A stretch of DNA of 64,000 bases from Episyrphus balteatus. Its lineage: Eukaryota > Arthropoda > Insecta > Diptera > Syrphidae. Position 1 is the first letter of the stretch, and each line of letters begins with the position of its first letter. Position numbers and translations under genes: made by a program. The notes below the pieces were generated by a model. The model saw nothing but the letters and a program-made list of their open reading frames with translations. It searched no databases and was not told the origin of the DNA. Shown in pieces: positions 32,351 through 43,365 of the stretch. Location: positions 159,375,718 to 159,439,717 of the forward strand of contig NC_079134.1 of NCBI RefSeq assembly GCF_945859705.1, given 5' to 3'.

Positions 32351-33880
32351 TACCAAAATGTTGTAAGAAATTTAAAAAAAAAAATTCAAAAATTGTTTTT
32401 GAACTAATCAAAGCATAAATATAATTATATATGAAGCATGACATTAAATTTACTACACAGCAAAGGAAGTTTCAAAAAAGTGCCGTATTTGCAGATTTGA
32501 AGAATGAGTGGGAGTAAGTTATATTATTATCTACCAATTGGTGGCTCATCATTCTCTCCAGTTTCCAAGGTCGAATTTAATAGGTTTAAATTTCGGCTTG
32601 AAGCTAATTATGTGACATAGAATTTCCTTACGTCATTACTACGTTGCTTTAAATTATTGTAAAAAGCAGTTTCAACCCGAAATTCAGGATTTTGTTTTTT
32701 GTTATTAAATTCCACAACACATTGAAATTTTAGCAGGAAGTCCTTTTGGTTCTTCCTTACTACTTGTATAAAGATAATGAAGACACCATTACAATTTTAT
32801 TTCCAAATGCCAATCCGATTTTTGTATTCAATTCTATCAAAAGTAAAAAACAAGATCCCAAATGAACCTTGAATATAAATCCATTGTTGACTGATTTTCG
32901 CTCTTACTTAATTTAATTCTTCAACCAATTCTTAGAATTACATAAAAGAATTCATTGATGTTACTTTTTTTTTCTTAGAAACCTTTTCTTCTTCCATCAT
33001 TCATTGGTAGGATATAACGAAACTCAAACAAGTTTTCTAAGAAAAAAAAAGCTATAAATTTTCATCTACTATCTAACATCATCATCATCATCAGCAGAAT
33101 TATATTCTTCTGTAAGCTTTTATTCTTTTTGGTTATGATTCATTTCCAAGTGGCTTTTGACCTTTTTTTCAACAAAATGAGCCTTAGTCCTAGAAAGGAA
33201 AGGTCGATTGTTAAGTGTTATTTGTACAATGTACAACTATATCAAACGCCATCAATTCAAATTATTGTTATCTTTACAAAAATTAGCTCAATATACATAT
33301 TCCACTGTTGATATAATCATCATCTTAAACATAGAAAAACATGTGTTTCATTTAGAAGAATTGAATATCCTGCTACGTATCCGGATACGTGCTGGGAAAC
33401 TGGAGAGGATGTTTATAGCTTTTTTATTTTATACTGTTTGAGTTGTAGTTGTGTTTAATATACAGTTTGTATACATTTCCTTTTTGTTTTTTCCTATTTT
33501 CATTAGAATCCTTGGGAGTCCTTAGAGTGAATAAAAATGTAATATGAGTATTAGATCCTTTTTATGGACTACGATAGTGTTTTCTGAGTTTGAGTTGTGT
33601 TTTTATGAGTTGTATAGTTTATTAAAAGTTACGAGAATTCGATTTTTGTAGTCTTTTTTTAAAAACTTTTTCAGGACTTTAAAATAATGTTATTACTGTG
33701 TCATGGCCAGTAAACACAACTTAATTCTTTTCTTTTCAAATTTTTGATGATTGTTATTTTTGTCTGCCCACGAATGATAGATGAACTGAATTCTGTGTAA
33801 AATGAATCTAATTTTAGAACTGAGACACATATAAATATTTTGCTTCAAGCCACAAATCTGTTGGCCAAACAAAATGTATG
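32351..33880. other. Non-coding, no feature seen
   Basis: AT-rich, with a short ATC microsatellite near 33078-33096. Small open frames at 33129-33441 have no domain. Confidence 0.5.
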
Positions 33881-34090
33881 GCTACACAATGCGACTCTGT
33901 GTAAGTTGTAAAGTAATCGTTTTTACTACTTGTAAATGCAACAGCAGCCGCCAGCCATTCTGTTGTTTTCAGTCATAGCAAAATGTAATTAATGCAATTT
34001 ACGTACGATTGCAATCAAAAGTCATAGGAAAACATTTTTGTCGATTTTCCTCCGCCGCCCCGAAATTCAAATGGACCCGGGAGGCAATAA
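33881..34090. other. Short GC-richer unique island
   Basis: It contains CAACAGCAGCCGCCAGCC, several ATTA/TAAT cores (ATGTAATTAATGCAATTTAC) and TCCTCCGCCGCCCCG. The mix of homeodomain-type cores in unique sequence makes it a reasonable enhancer candidate, but this is inference only. Confidence 0.25.
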
Positions 34091-35032
34091 AAATGTTAAT
34101 AGAAAGTACTGTTAGCGAGTTGATGTATTGAGAACACGAATTGTATGTGAAACACAATTTCGAGCAAACTCAAATAATTGATCGAAATTTGTTTGAAACA
34201 AAAAAAAAAAAGGAAAAAAGTCAGAACAGTTATTTCGAAATCTAAAAAAAAAAAAATGGAGGAAAAATTTATTACAACAATTTATGTGGGAAATTATTTG
34301 AAAATAAAAAAAAAAAAAATCCAAACAACCGAATAGACCTTTCGATTTCGTTTAATGTGTTTTCGGCCAAAATAATTTCAGAGACCGGAAGAAGACATTA
34401 CTCAAGTTCAATTCATAGTTACACGATCCTAAATTGGGTGATTCTAATCGATGTGATTATGTTTTGTGTGTGTGTATGTGTATGGAAGTAATGGAGGATA
34501 AAAAGTTTCAAATAAAAAAAAATTATTATGAAAGCAAGAAAGGAGTTAGGTATGATGATTAGCTTTAAAAATGGGACAGAAAAGGTTGGAACTTGGAAAT
34601 TCAATTAAGGATTCATGCTGAGAAAGAGAAATTAGCTTGTCATTTGAAATAATGCACAGGAATTACAGCTATTATTTTCTTAAGAGTATTATGTGTTATG
34701 TGTATTGTGTATATGGGTGCAATTGTTAACAGTGCGAAACTGAGAATTTGTTATGTATTTATGTGGGAATTCCAAATTAAATATAGGTACATGTATTCTA
34801 ATAAGTATATGGGTCAAAATGATTGGATGTGAAAAACTTCAAGTCCCGAATTATTAAAAAATTTGACTATGAAAATTGCATGGTTATAATATGTTCGGTA
34901 TTATTATCATTTATCAGTTTATAGGCGGACACACAAAAAAAAATCATGTGTGCAACTCACACGTGGAAAAAGTGAAACCTTAAAAAATCATTTTTCTTGC
35001 AAAAAAAAAAATAGAAAAAATCTACCTATTTT
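34091..35032. other. Non-coding, no feature seen
   Basis: AT-rich with A-runs. No features were recognised. Confidence 0.5.
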
Positions 35033-36004
35033 TATTCTATCACCTTCAAATCCATGTTTTTTATATGACAACCTATATAAATTTTATATCATCTGAAAGC
35101 TTATTGTCCAAGCTCAAAATATATATATCGATCAGGTCTATGAGACATCTACAAAAAGAGCTAGAATTTTTTGAACTCCATCAATTTCCATCAAGAAAAG
35201 CGAAAAAACACGTATTTTTATCTTCTCACGCTATTAAATCCATTTTCTTCCCTAACAACCTATAAAAATTTTTACACCATCTGAAAGCTTATTGTCTTAG
35301 CTCAAAATATATATATCGATCAAGTCTATGAGACATCTACAAAAAGAGCTAGAATTTTTTAAACTCTATGAAATTTCATCAAAAAAAGCAAAATAAAACA
35401 TTTATTTTTATGTTCTCATGCTATTAATTCAATTTTTTTGTTTGACAACCTATACAAAATTTTATACCATGTGAAAGCTTATTTTTTCACCTTGTATAAT
35501 GATGTATAAATCTTATTTCAAAGATGTCTACAAGAGAAGTTAGAATTTTTTAAAATCAACCATGTCAAATTTCCAGACTGAGATTACGGTAGCTGGTCAT
35601 CGCCAACAGATCTCCACAGGTGTTTTGAGGTATTTTAAATTTTTTTTTCAATTTAAGATTGTGTAACTTGTAGAGCACTTAACGTTATGTGTGATATATC
35701 AAATAAAAGGTTATGTTATCAGCATGCGCATTAAAGTTAAATCAAATTTGAATGTGCACTAGATCAAAAGATATAACGTGTGTTGGAAAAGAACATCTTT
35801 TTACCGTTATCTCCGAATTTTTAATAAGAAATTAATTGAAATTTTGTACAATTATAATTTATTTAATTACCTATCTACAGTACAAATTTAATTCATCTGT
35901 CTATTAAAACAAAAAAGTTATAACAAGTTGAAGTCGTGTCGCGTTTTCGTTTCATCTTGTTTCAAATCACTACGATACTAAAAAAGTTTTCACTTCAAAA
36001 AGTA
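35033..36004 (+). repeat. Dispersed family C, copy 1, with internal 188-bp tandem units
   Basis: 35276-36004 matches 48575-49299 closely over about 725 bp. Landmarks are CATCTGAAAGCTTATTGTCT, ATATATCGATCA, TCGCCAACAGATCTCCACAG, GTTATGTTATCAGCATGCG and AGTTGAAGTCGTGTCGCG. Copy 1 additionally has upstream units: CAACCTATA recurs at 35069, 35256 and 35446, so the first part is a tandem repeat of about 188 bp. No coding potential and no terminal repeats were found. Confidence 0.85.
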
Positions 36005-36235
36005 TTCTTCAATAATTTAGGACGCACCCCGAAATGGTGCAGATATCTTCAAAATGACTGTAGGGATCAGGAGGAACTATAAAATTATGTGATGCATAAA
36101 AGGAAGTAGGCCTTTGATAGATCAAACGCTATTTAATTTCGTTAATCAAGGATAAATTAAAAAAAAAAATTATACATGTCAGAAATACCTAGACCATAAG
36201 TGATTTTTTGTTAGATTTTCGTTCTTTTTACTTGC
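36005..36235. other. Non-coding, no feature seen
   Basis: Short AT-rich spacer. Confidence 0.5.
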
Positions 36236-36432
36236 TATAAAGCATTGAATAATTACAAATAGAAGTAGACACCCAGGGAAACTTCCGCTGCTTTCTCGTT
36301 GTCTCTAATATCGTGCGTGTTTACTGTTTAGGTTTGTGAATTAAAAAAATTAAGAAAAGCAAATCCAGCAACCCAAAATCAAATCATAAACAGATTATAC
36401 CTATAGATAAAAGTTTTCCTATTTCAAAAAGT

Positions 36433-36500
36433 GGAGATAGCCTAGAGGATAAGGTGAAAGTCTGTTAAGTTCACCTGCCTAAGTTCAAATCTGAAGGGAA
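36433..36500 (+). ncRNA. tRNA-like module (SINE head), Asn-like loop
   Basis: The A-box-like sequence TAGCCTAGAGG (36438-36448) and the B-box-like AGTTCAAATCT (36482-36492) are about 34 bases apart. CTGTTAA, as in the tRNA-Asn anticodon loop, lies between, within a GGTGAA/TTCACC stem. The acceptor stem does not pair, so it is not a functional tRNA gene. Confidence 0.4.
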
Positions 36501-36589
36501 ATTGAGATTGTTTTTTATTGTTTACATTACTAGAATAAAAATAAATTAATTTGTCAAAAAAAATTTCCGCAAAAAAAAAACAATTTCAA

Positions 36590-36665
36590 TTTTTACCGGT
36601 ATTCGAACCTAGGCCGGTAGGAGTAAAAGGCATCGACCTTTTACTCCTACATCGTTAAACTAATA
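36590..36665 (-). ncRNA. tRNA-like module with long hairpin arm, minus strand
   Basis: On the minus strand TAGTTTAACGAT (36651-36662) resembles an A box and GGTTCGAATACCGG is a near-perfect B box (about 36597-36609). Between them GTAGGAGTAAAAGG pairs perfectly with CCTTTTACTCCTAC. This 14-bp stem is far longer than an anticodon stem. It looks like a pol III promoter module of a SINE, not a tRNA. Confidence 0.45.
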
Positions 36666-36916
36666 TGACTTTTCACTATACGAAAATTTATATCAATATA
36701 AGCTTTTTGAAATATTTAATAATAATTTATTAATTTTTTTATGAAGGTTTAAAAAATAAATAGTTTAGACGCAACTCGAAAATACATGATAGTTGAGGCG
36801 CAACCCTATGTAGTTCATCTATCTTCCGATACTCCTATAGTCGCATGAGTAATCTGCGGTGTCACTTCTATTTGTAATTATTCAATGCTTCTATTTGTAA
36901 TTATTCAATGCTATAA

Positions 36917-37750
36917 AGGTACTATAAAGGTACTATAGGACAAGTTTAGGATTCGGAAAAAAAAAATCGAAATCGAGATAACAAAGCATGCCAAAAAAGT
37001 GGCTCCGGCAATTCTGTCTATCTGTCTGTGGGCACCTCGAGCTACAGCCTGTAGTAATTTTCTTTAAACGGCTACAACGATTTTGATTAAAATGTTTGTG
37101 TGTAGTGTAACACAAAATGTTCCTTTGGAAATAAAAAAAAAATATGTTTTGTCCCGTTTTTAACGGTACCTTCCATAGAACGGTTTTTTTGATTTATGAA
37201 TTTCTCGTAAACGACGAAGCATAATGCGACCAAAATTTTTCTACAGAAACTTTATATAAAACGTATTTCAAAAAGCACATTTTGGATTTTTAAAAAATAT
37301 TTCAATTTTTTCTTTTTTTGAAAAATCAACTTTTTGAAAACAGGTTGATGAATTTTATCGAAGTTTCGTTTTTATGAGTTTTTATGTATTGGTTAATATT
37401 TTCTTAAAAATGCCATACCAATTTTTTTTTTTTTTTTTTTTGAAAAATGTTAGAACATTGTTATTACCTATATAAAAAATTATTTTTTTTTTAAAAACGG
37501 CTCCAACGATTTTCAATTTTTTTTTTCTAAAAACTCCTGTTTTATTCAAGAATTCAAATGGCATACTTTTGTTTTGTGAAAAAGATCATTAAAAGCGGTG
37601 TTTAATTAATTATAAAAACAGATTTTATTATTTTTACACTGTTTAAGAAATTCTTAAAAAAATGTCAAATTTTAAATTTTTCCTAAATTTGTTCAGTAAA
37701 AAGCTTTAACACTAGAGATACTTTTATAATATTAATTGAATTAATAAATA
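36917..37750 (+). repeat. Dispersed family B, uninterrupted copy
   Basis: It starts AAGTTTAGGATTCGG, then a short GTCT run, GAGCTACAGCCTG, AACGGTACCTTCCATAGAAC, TTTCTCGTAAACGACG and later GCTTTAACACTAGAG. It shows that the 24155 head and the 29697 tail belong to one family. The conserved GTCGTGCA end has been lost here. Confidence 0.65.
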
Positions 37751-38115
37751 AACTAAGTAAATTTTGTTTTCAATGCTATAAGTCCTTTTATTTTCAGCCT
37801 TATAGAAAAAGTATATAATCTTAAGCAGATCTCCCCTTAGTTTGTTAACAATTTTGAATTCCGCATACTAAAGTCAAATAAAATCACATAACAAAGTTCT
37901 CATTGTATTTGCCGAACAGTGTTGTTCTTATAGTTCAAGCTAGTCTTTTTTGAATACTATAGTAAATAAATTCCTGATAATGAGATAAAAAGGTTGCCCC
38001 ACATCAAAAATGTCTTTAAATTTTAATTCTACGAATTATTTAAAATAATATGATCAAATTACTGATTTAATTCTATTGCCAATTTTCAGCAAAATTTTAT
38101 AGAAATGATTAATTA
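37751..38115. other. Non-coding, no feature seen
   Basis: AT-rich spacer. Confidence 0.5.
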
Positions 38116-40269
38116 CACTGGTCAACAAGGTTTTTGTTACAGACACCAAGATATACTTTTCTATAGGTTTTTTGGGTGCTGAGTAGGGCTGTAAAAGTAA
38201 CGACAAAATGAGTACCCGCATGTATACGTTACTTTTGATACTAGTACCCGCATCAATAATATCGTTACTCGTTACTTTCGTATGTTTCGCATCTTTCGCA
38301 TATTTCGTATGTTTCGGGTGTTTCGCATGTTTCGTTACTTTCGCATGCTTCGTTTGTTTCGTACATTTCGTATATTTCATGTATTTGATACGTTTCGTAT
38401 GTTTGGTATTTTAAGTATGTTTCGTACATTGGTATAAGGTTGTAAAATTTTTTTTTTGAAAAAAACCAAAAACAATTTCTTTAATCTAAGCTACATTTTA
38501 AGGTCATAAACATTAAAATTAGTTGCGGCATTCTCATGTAATAAGAGATTAAATGTAGCTATATTGAATTTTTTTCGTTTTTTTTTTAATCAAACGTGGA
38601 AACTTTTTTGATTTTTTTCCAAATTTTTCGACAAAACTTTGATAATTTTTTGTTTATATTCGTTCAGTAATCTTATCACAATTCTTTAGAGACCTTTATT
38701 TCAAGAGTACAACGCGCAGATCTCGAAATATTAACACTTCAATACAACCATGTCGAACAATTTTTCATTTATTTTTTCTATTGAGAGTGATTTTCAAACC
38801 TCGTTTTCTCTGCTTTTTTTTGTGTTGAAAATTTTGCACCGAAAATAAACTAATTTTTTGAAAAACCAAAAAACTTTTGTACATTCTTAAGCTAAATATC
38901 AATACTATTAACACCAAGGCCATAAACAGATTGGTTGCGTCGTGGATATACATATTTCGGCCAAATAGAGAAAATAAAAAAGCGTCTCTTTTGATATTTC
39001 TGTATAAATTATCTACAACACAATGATTATTGAACCTTGGCACTACTGTTTTAATCGAGATAAAAGTAAACTCCAGTTAATTATCTGCAGTTAGCATTCT
39101 GACTATGGTTACGATACCGACACGAGATGCGAAATGCCACAAATTGAGTGTATCACTTCATTTCGTATCTCTTACATCGGATTTAGTATTGAAACTGGAA
39201 TCGCGTCGTTACTCGTATGTTTTGTATTTCGTACTTTTCGTATGTTTCGTTACTTCAGTACCCAGTAACGAAACATACGAGTAACGATACTGTTTAGAAA
39301 GTAACGTTTCGTTACTCGTTACTGAAGTGAATACCCGCATTTTATTAACGAATGCATACGATTTGCTACAGCTCTAGTGCTGAGCTCGAATCCGTAGTCA
39401 GAACAATTCTACCACATCATGTTTTTGAGATAATCCCGTTAGAAAATCGAAAATGCCGCTTTTTACCAGTTTTCGAGATTATTTCTTAGCTTTTGGTTAT
39501 TTGTTTTAAATAAATTTGTAACGGTTTCTAATAGAACTAAATCTTGTCTTTCTAAATCCGTTTAAATCTTTTAAAAATCTCTTATCTTCTTTGAGAAATC
39601 TGAAATTGAAATCAACGTGTTTGGTATATCTCATGTTTATTTACTTTTAATAGCGAATCTCGAAAAGTTCTTTGTCAATCGCTTTCAAATTTTGACACAA
39701 CGTTCCATTTAGAATCTTGCAAGTTCTTATATTTGCGAAAGTGGTGAATCGCAGTGAGATACATCAAAGCGTGACCGTGTCAGATACTTATACTAAATAA
39801 TTACTAGTGAGAAAAATATAATTTTTTTTCTTGTTAAAAACAAGATAAGAACTTACTGGAATGTAAATGAAACGTTGTGTCAAAATTTGAAAGCGATTGG
39901 CAAAGAACATTTCGAGATTTACTATTAAAAGCAAATAAATATGAGATATACCAAACACGTTGATTTCAATTTCAGATTTCTCAAAGAAGATAAGAGATTT
40001 TTAAAAGATTTAAACGGATTTAGAAAGACAAGATTTAGTTCTATTAGAAACCGTTACAAATTTATTTAAAACAAATAACCAAAAGCTAAGAAATAATCTC
40101 GAAAACTGGTAAAAAGCGGCATTTTCGATTTTCTAACGGGATTATCTCAAAAACATGATGTGGTAGAATTTTTTTGACTTCGGATTTGAGCTCAGCACAC
40201 CAAAATCCTATAGAAAAGTATACCTTGGTTTCTGTAACAAAAAAAAAGTTTAATTTTGTTGACCAGTGT
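38116..40269. mobile_element. Family A foldback, full copy, split by a hAT-like element
   Basis: The ends CACTGGTCAACAA and TTGTTGACCAGTG are perfect complements. Removing the insertion 38184-39376, the arms are each about 430 bp and nearly identical inverted copies. Landmarks are CTCGAATCCGTAGTCA, GTTAGAAAATCGAAAATGCC, TTTCTAATAGAACTAAATCT and CAATCGCTTTCAAATTTTGA. A loop of about 110 bp lies at 39730-39840. TA occurs next to both ends, consistent with a Tc1/mariner-type target, but the exact terminal base is ambiguous. No coding sequence is present. Confidence 0.85.
38184..39376. mobile_element. hAT-like MITE, 1193 bp, perfect 8-bp duplication, minisatellite inside
   Basis: The ends TAGGGCTGTAAAAGTAACG and TAGAGCTGTAGCAAATCG (complement of the right end) are inverted repeats. 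GTGCTGAG occurs on both sides (38176-38183 and 39377-39384), fits nTnnnnAn, and its removal restores the family A arm. At 38272-38410 there is a degenerate tandem array of about 10 bp, TTTCGTATGT, and at 39210-39300 related units in both orientations. AGTACCCGCAT-type blocks sit near both ends. No transposase was recognised; open frames over the array are by-products. Confidence 0.88.
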
Positions 40270-40540
40270 TATCTACAATAGCAGATTTAAAACAAAAACA
40301 GCCAAATCAGTTAACACACTTTAATCTTACCTAAAAACTTTTAAGATATTGATCGTCTTTAATAATTAAGTATTATCTTCCACCCATTTACAGCAATGTT
40401 CCTTAAATTATCAAAACCTACTTAGTGTTGTTTAATCTTTCCACAAAAAAAATTCAATACTCTCATCTATAACATCAAATCTGTAATTTCCCTACTGACC
40501 CATTAAGCACCATTTAACCAATAATCCAACATTTATCAAA
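40270..40540. other. Non-coding, no feature seen
   Basis: AT-rich spacer. Confidence 0.5.
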
Positions 40541-42420
40541 AACACAAAAGAAAAGAAAACTTCTGAAAATCCAAAAAGTCCCCCTCATGCCTTCTTCTAT
40601 CCTCTCTAATTCACCAGTTTCATTTACGACACACGGGTCAAGACCATCATCAAAAAAGAACAAAACACGAAAAACCACCAAAAGCTAATCGATTTTATCG
40701 ATTTTCTTCCCATTTTCAACAACTCTCATAACCTAAACCGACAATCAGTGAAAGAGCTCTCTCCCTAAGAACTATATTTACTTTTTTACTGCAAGAAAAT
40801 ATTTCAAAATTTCCCAAAAAAAAAAAACAAAAAAAAAAAGAACTAAAACAAGAATCTTTTAATTAAGCTAAATACCCGAAAAATATTCCCACCAAACGAC
40901 TACCGATGCCAAACTATACAACAACAACTGACGACACTAACAAATGTCCCTGTGTATAGATATTGTCGGGTCGGGTCTTGAAGCTAAAAAAGAAGAAGAA
41001 AAACAAAAACAAAAAAAAGCTTAATCGCATATACCATTTGCGTTTTCTCTTATTTTCATCGACGTTAGGAAACTAAGGCAGAGGCTAGAAGAGCAAAATT
41101 TCCCTAAGGCCAAGTAGAAAAATAGCAGCAGCAGCACAGAGCTCTGCTAACGAAGAAGCACGATATGGCCAAGACGACGATATCAGCAGAAGCACAGCAA
41201 CAAAGGCATATACTCTCTACTCTACAACACGTAACAACCAGTAACACCCGAATAGATATAGGAAACAACAACAACAAAACAATGAAATTGCCTTAGGACT
41301 TTCCTTTCATACAGAAGGATTATGTATTGACGACGAAGACTATACACGACTAAAAGGACGATGACGAAGAGTACGACCATGGGTGAAAGCAACAAAGAAT
41401 GGAACAACAACACTCTCCAGAGCGAGTGTCCCATATAATATCTGCAGGCTAGCAAGCCTTCCCCTGCGATTGTTGAATTTAGTGCTCCACTACCTCCATC
41501 ACTTTTGTGCCCCTTCTTTTTGCTCCCATTTTTAGCATAAAGTGTTAAGACATTAATAACTTCACTGCGCCAAAAAAAAAATTGGACGGTACAAAAATGT
41601 ATTGCGCCTCACTAACACAGTACAGGTCCCCCGCCCTACTCATTCACCCAGGCCCCCTTTTATTCTTCGTTCAGGACCTCGTTTTCTTTAGGTCGACATT
41701 AGTCAAAGTTTGCCTTTTGGCGCTCGCTGTGTGTCATCACTTTCACAGGGTGTAGGTAGAAGAATATATAGGGATTGAAAACATTCTTCCGTGAGAGAAA
41801 AAAGAGTGAGATAGAAAATGGTGAAAAAACTAAAAGAACTATTGGCGCCACTAAGCTTGCGATTCTTCTTCTTCCAGGGTGACTGAAAATAATGTCCTGC
41901 TCGAGGACAAAACACCACTACAATAAAAAAAAATATAAAATAAAGCTCGCGCGGAGACCCATTAGAAGAGAAGTAACATTTGCAAGTAGCAATCTTGTCG
42001 TCGCGTCACAGAATAATTGAGTGCTCTCTTGGACGGACCATTTGGTTAGTGTACACTGTACGTACACACAGTGTTTACTCGCACACACATAATTTCTTCC
42101 TTCGAAATTGTATATCGTGTGGCAAATAGGTGGTTTTTCTTTTTTATCGAGGGGGGAGGGGATTTTGTGTGGTGATAGACAGAGAAGGAGCCTGTGCATA
42201 TTCAACCACAAGGACACTACAGCAAATCTCAGCAAAAGCACCATCAGCATCGTTGGATTAATGGCACATATTTATGTTTATGGACTTGGCCATCACCCAC
42301 CGATAGACAAAGAAAATACAAAAAAAAAAACCTGCATAGCTATTTTTACATGTGTGGTGTCATCATAGATAGAGGAGCCTTTCATCTGTTTTAAATATTT
42401 TTTTTTTGGGGAAAAAATTG
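40541..42420. other. Large unique-sequence island
   Basis: Nearly 1.9 kb of non-repetitive, more complex sequence with AGCAGCAGCAG, ACAACAACAA and GACGACGAT runs at 41.1-41.3 kb and GC-rich blocks near 41.63 and 42.15 kb. Many short frames are open on both strands with no recognisable protein. It is the strongest candidate in the window for host regulatory or untranslated exon sequence. Confidence 0.35.
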
Positions 42421-42529
42421 GCAACAGAATTCAATCAGTAATTTGTTTTTATTTGTTTTTCAAAATTTTCATTGAATTGGAAATTTAAGTGCAAATGAAT
42501 TAACTTATAGATACATTTTGGCTTTGAAG

Positions 42530-43365
42530 AAATGAATTGAAAAGATTTTTAGACTGCGGTTTACACGTAGAGTCAGTTGGTGAAACTTGCACAACAGAGT
42601 TACCACCATAATCGACGCTTAGAGAGGAAATTGTTATATCAACGATCAACCAATTAATGCCATCTTTAGCAGCTGTCATTGTCAAAAGATATCCCTTTTT
42701 AGCTCTACCCGATTAACTGCATTAGTACAATCGCACTTGTTTGTGGATTGATCGAGAAAGGAATGTGTGAGATCCCATCCAATTCATGCTTTCGTAAGTT
42801 GCCAACATACCAGTTGTTCGGATTGCAACATCTTCAAAGACCGAATCATTACAACGAAAATTGTCAAAGATCAATGCATAACACTGGTTTACAAGGGTTT
42901 TGTTGCCAAAACAAAAATATACTTTGCTGAAGTTTTTCAGTGTGCTGAACTCGAATCCGAAGTCAAAAACAACTAATCAGCTCCCGTTTTTAAGATATTA
43001 CCGTTAGAAAATGCAAAAAAAACGTTTTTTTGAGTACTTTGGATATTATTCTTTTGTATAAGGAAAATTGTTTGAGCAACATTTGTCCGGCAACAAAAAA
43101 AAAGTTTAATTTTGTTAACCAGTGTAATTGTTGCAACGTTGGTATTAAAATTGACAATCGCTGTATTTGATCTTTGACCCGAATTAGTGTCTGTAACTGT
43201 CAGAAGAAATCTTCGTGCCAGTTTGTAATCCATCAGGCGATAGTTATTAATACACGACCAATTTGGGAAGTTAAAAATAATGGCACTTCTCTCTACAGGT
43301 CATTCCAGTATCGACTGGAAATAATCTCAATTCCGCACTCGATCTCATCATTTTTTTAAGCCCAC
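42530..43365 (-). pseudogene. Decayed cadherin-repeat gene fragment
   Basis: Minus-strand translation gives, in the correct order, pieces of two consecutive extracellular cadherin repeats. From about 43365: a PLFLTSQIGRVLITIA-like strand, then in another frame MDYKLARRFLLTVTDTNSG (about 43233-43170) and NTAIVNF. After an interruption come NDSVFEDVAIRTT (about 42850) and IPFSINPQTSAIVLMQ (about 42765-42718), and in a shifted frame KKGYLLTMTAAKDG (about 42703-42665). The F.I.P.T..I pattern, the LD/MDY block, LTVTD and the ND.VFEDV linker are classic cadherin marks. At least three frameshifts or stops break it, so it is not functional. Which cadherin it came from cannot be told. The call rests on motif order, not on a search. 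Confidence 0.55.
42881..43124. mobile_element. Family A foldback, short copy inside the cadherin relic
   Basis: It begins ACACTGGTTTACAAGGGTTT and ends TTTTGTTAACCAGTG, with TA directly outside both ends (42879-42880 and 43125-43126). The signature CTGAACTCGAATCCGAAGTC is present. The element sits at the boundary between the two cadherin-like repeats; the coding fragments continue on both sides. Confidence 0.75.

Larger units (their letters stand above)
36236..36916. mobile_element. Inverted-repeat element containing two opposed tRNA-like modules
   Basis: The left end TATAAAGCATTGAATAATTA and on to ACAAATAGAAGT is answered by its complement at the right end. That end is duplicated in tandem (36864-36888 and 36889-36916). 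Inside are two sequences with pol III A/B-box spacing in opposite orientation (36433-36500 plus, 36590-36665 minus). It is either a composite SINE or a MITE that captured tRNA-like sequences. Confidence 0.6.

Noticed and set aside
38054..38414. Frames with repeated KHTK or CFVCFAC
   Set aside because: They translate the TTTCGTATGT array of the hAT-like MITE.
42530..43365. Functional cadherin exons
   Set aside because: At least three frame changes or stops and a transposon insertion break the reading frame, and no splice sites in suitable phase were seen.
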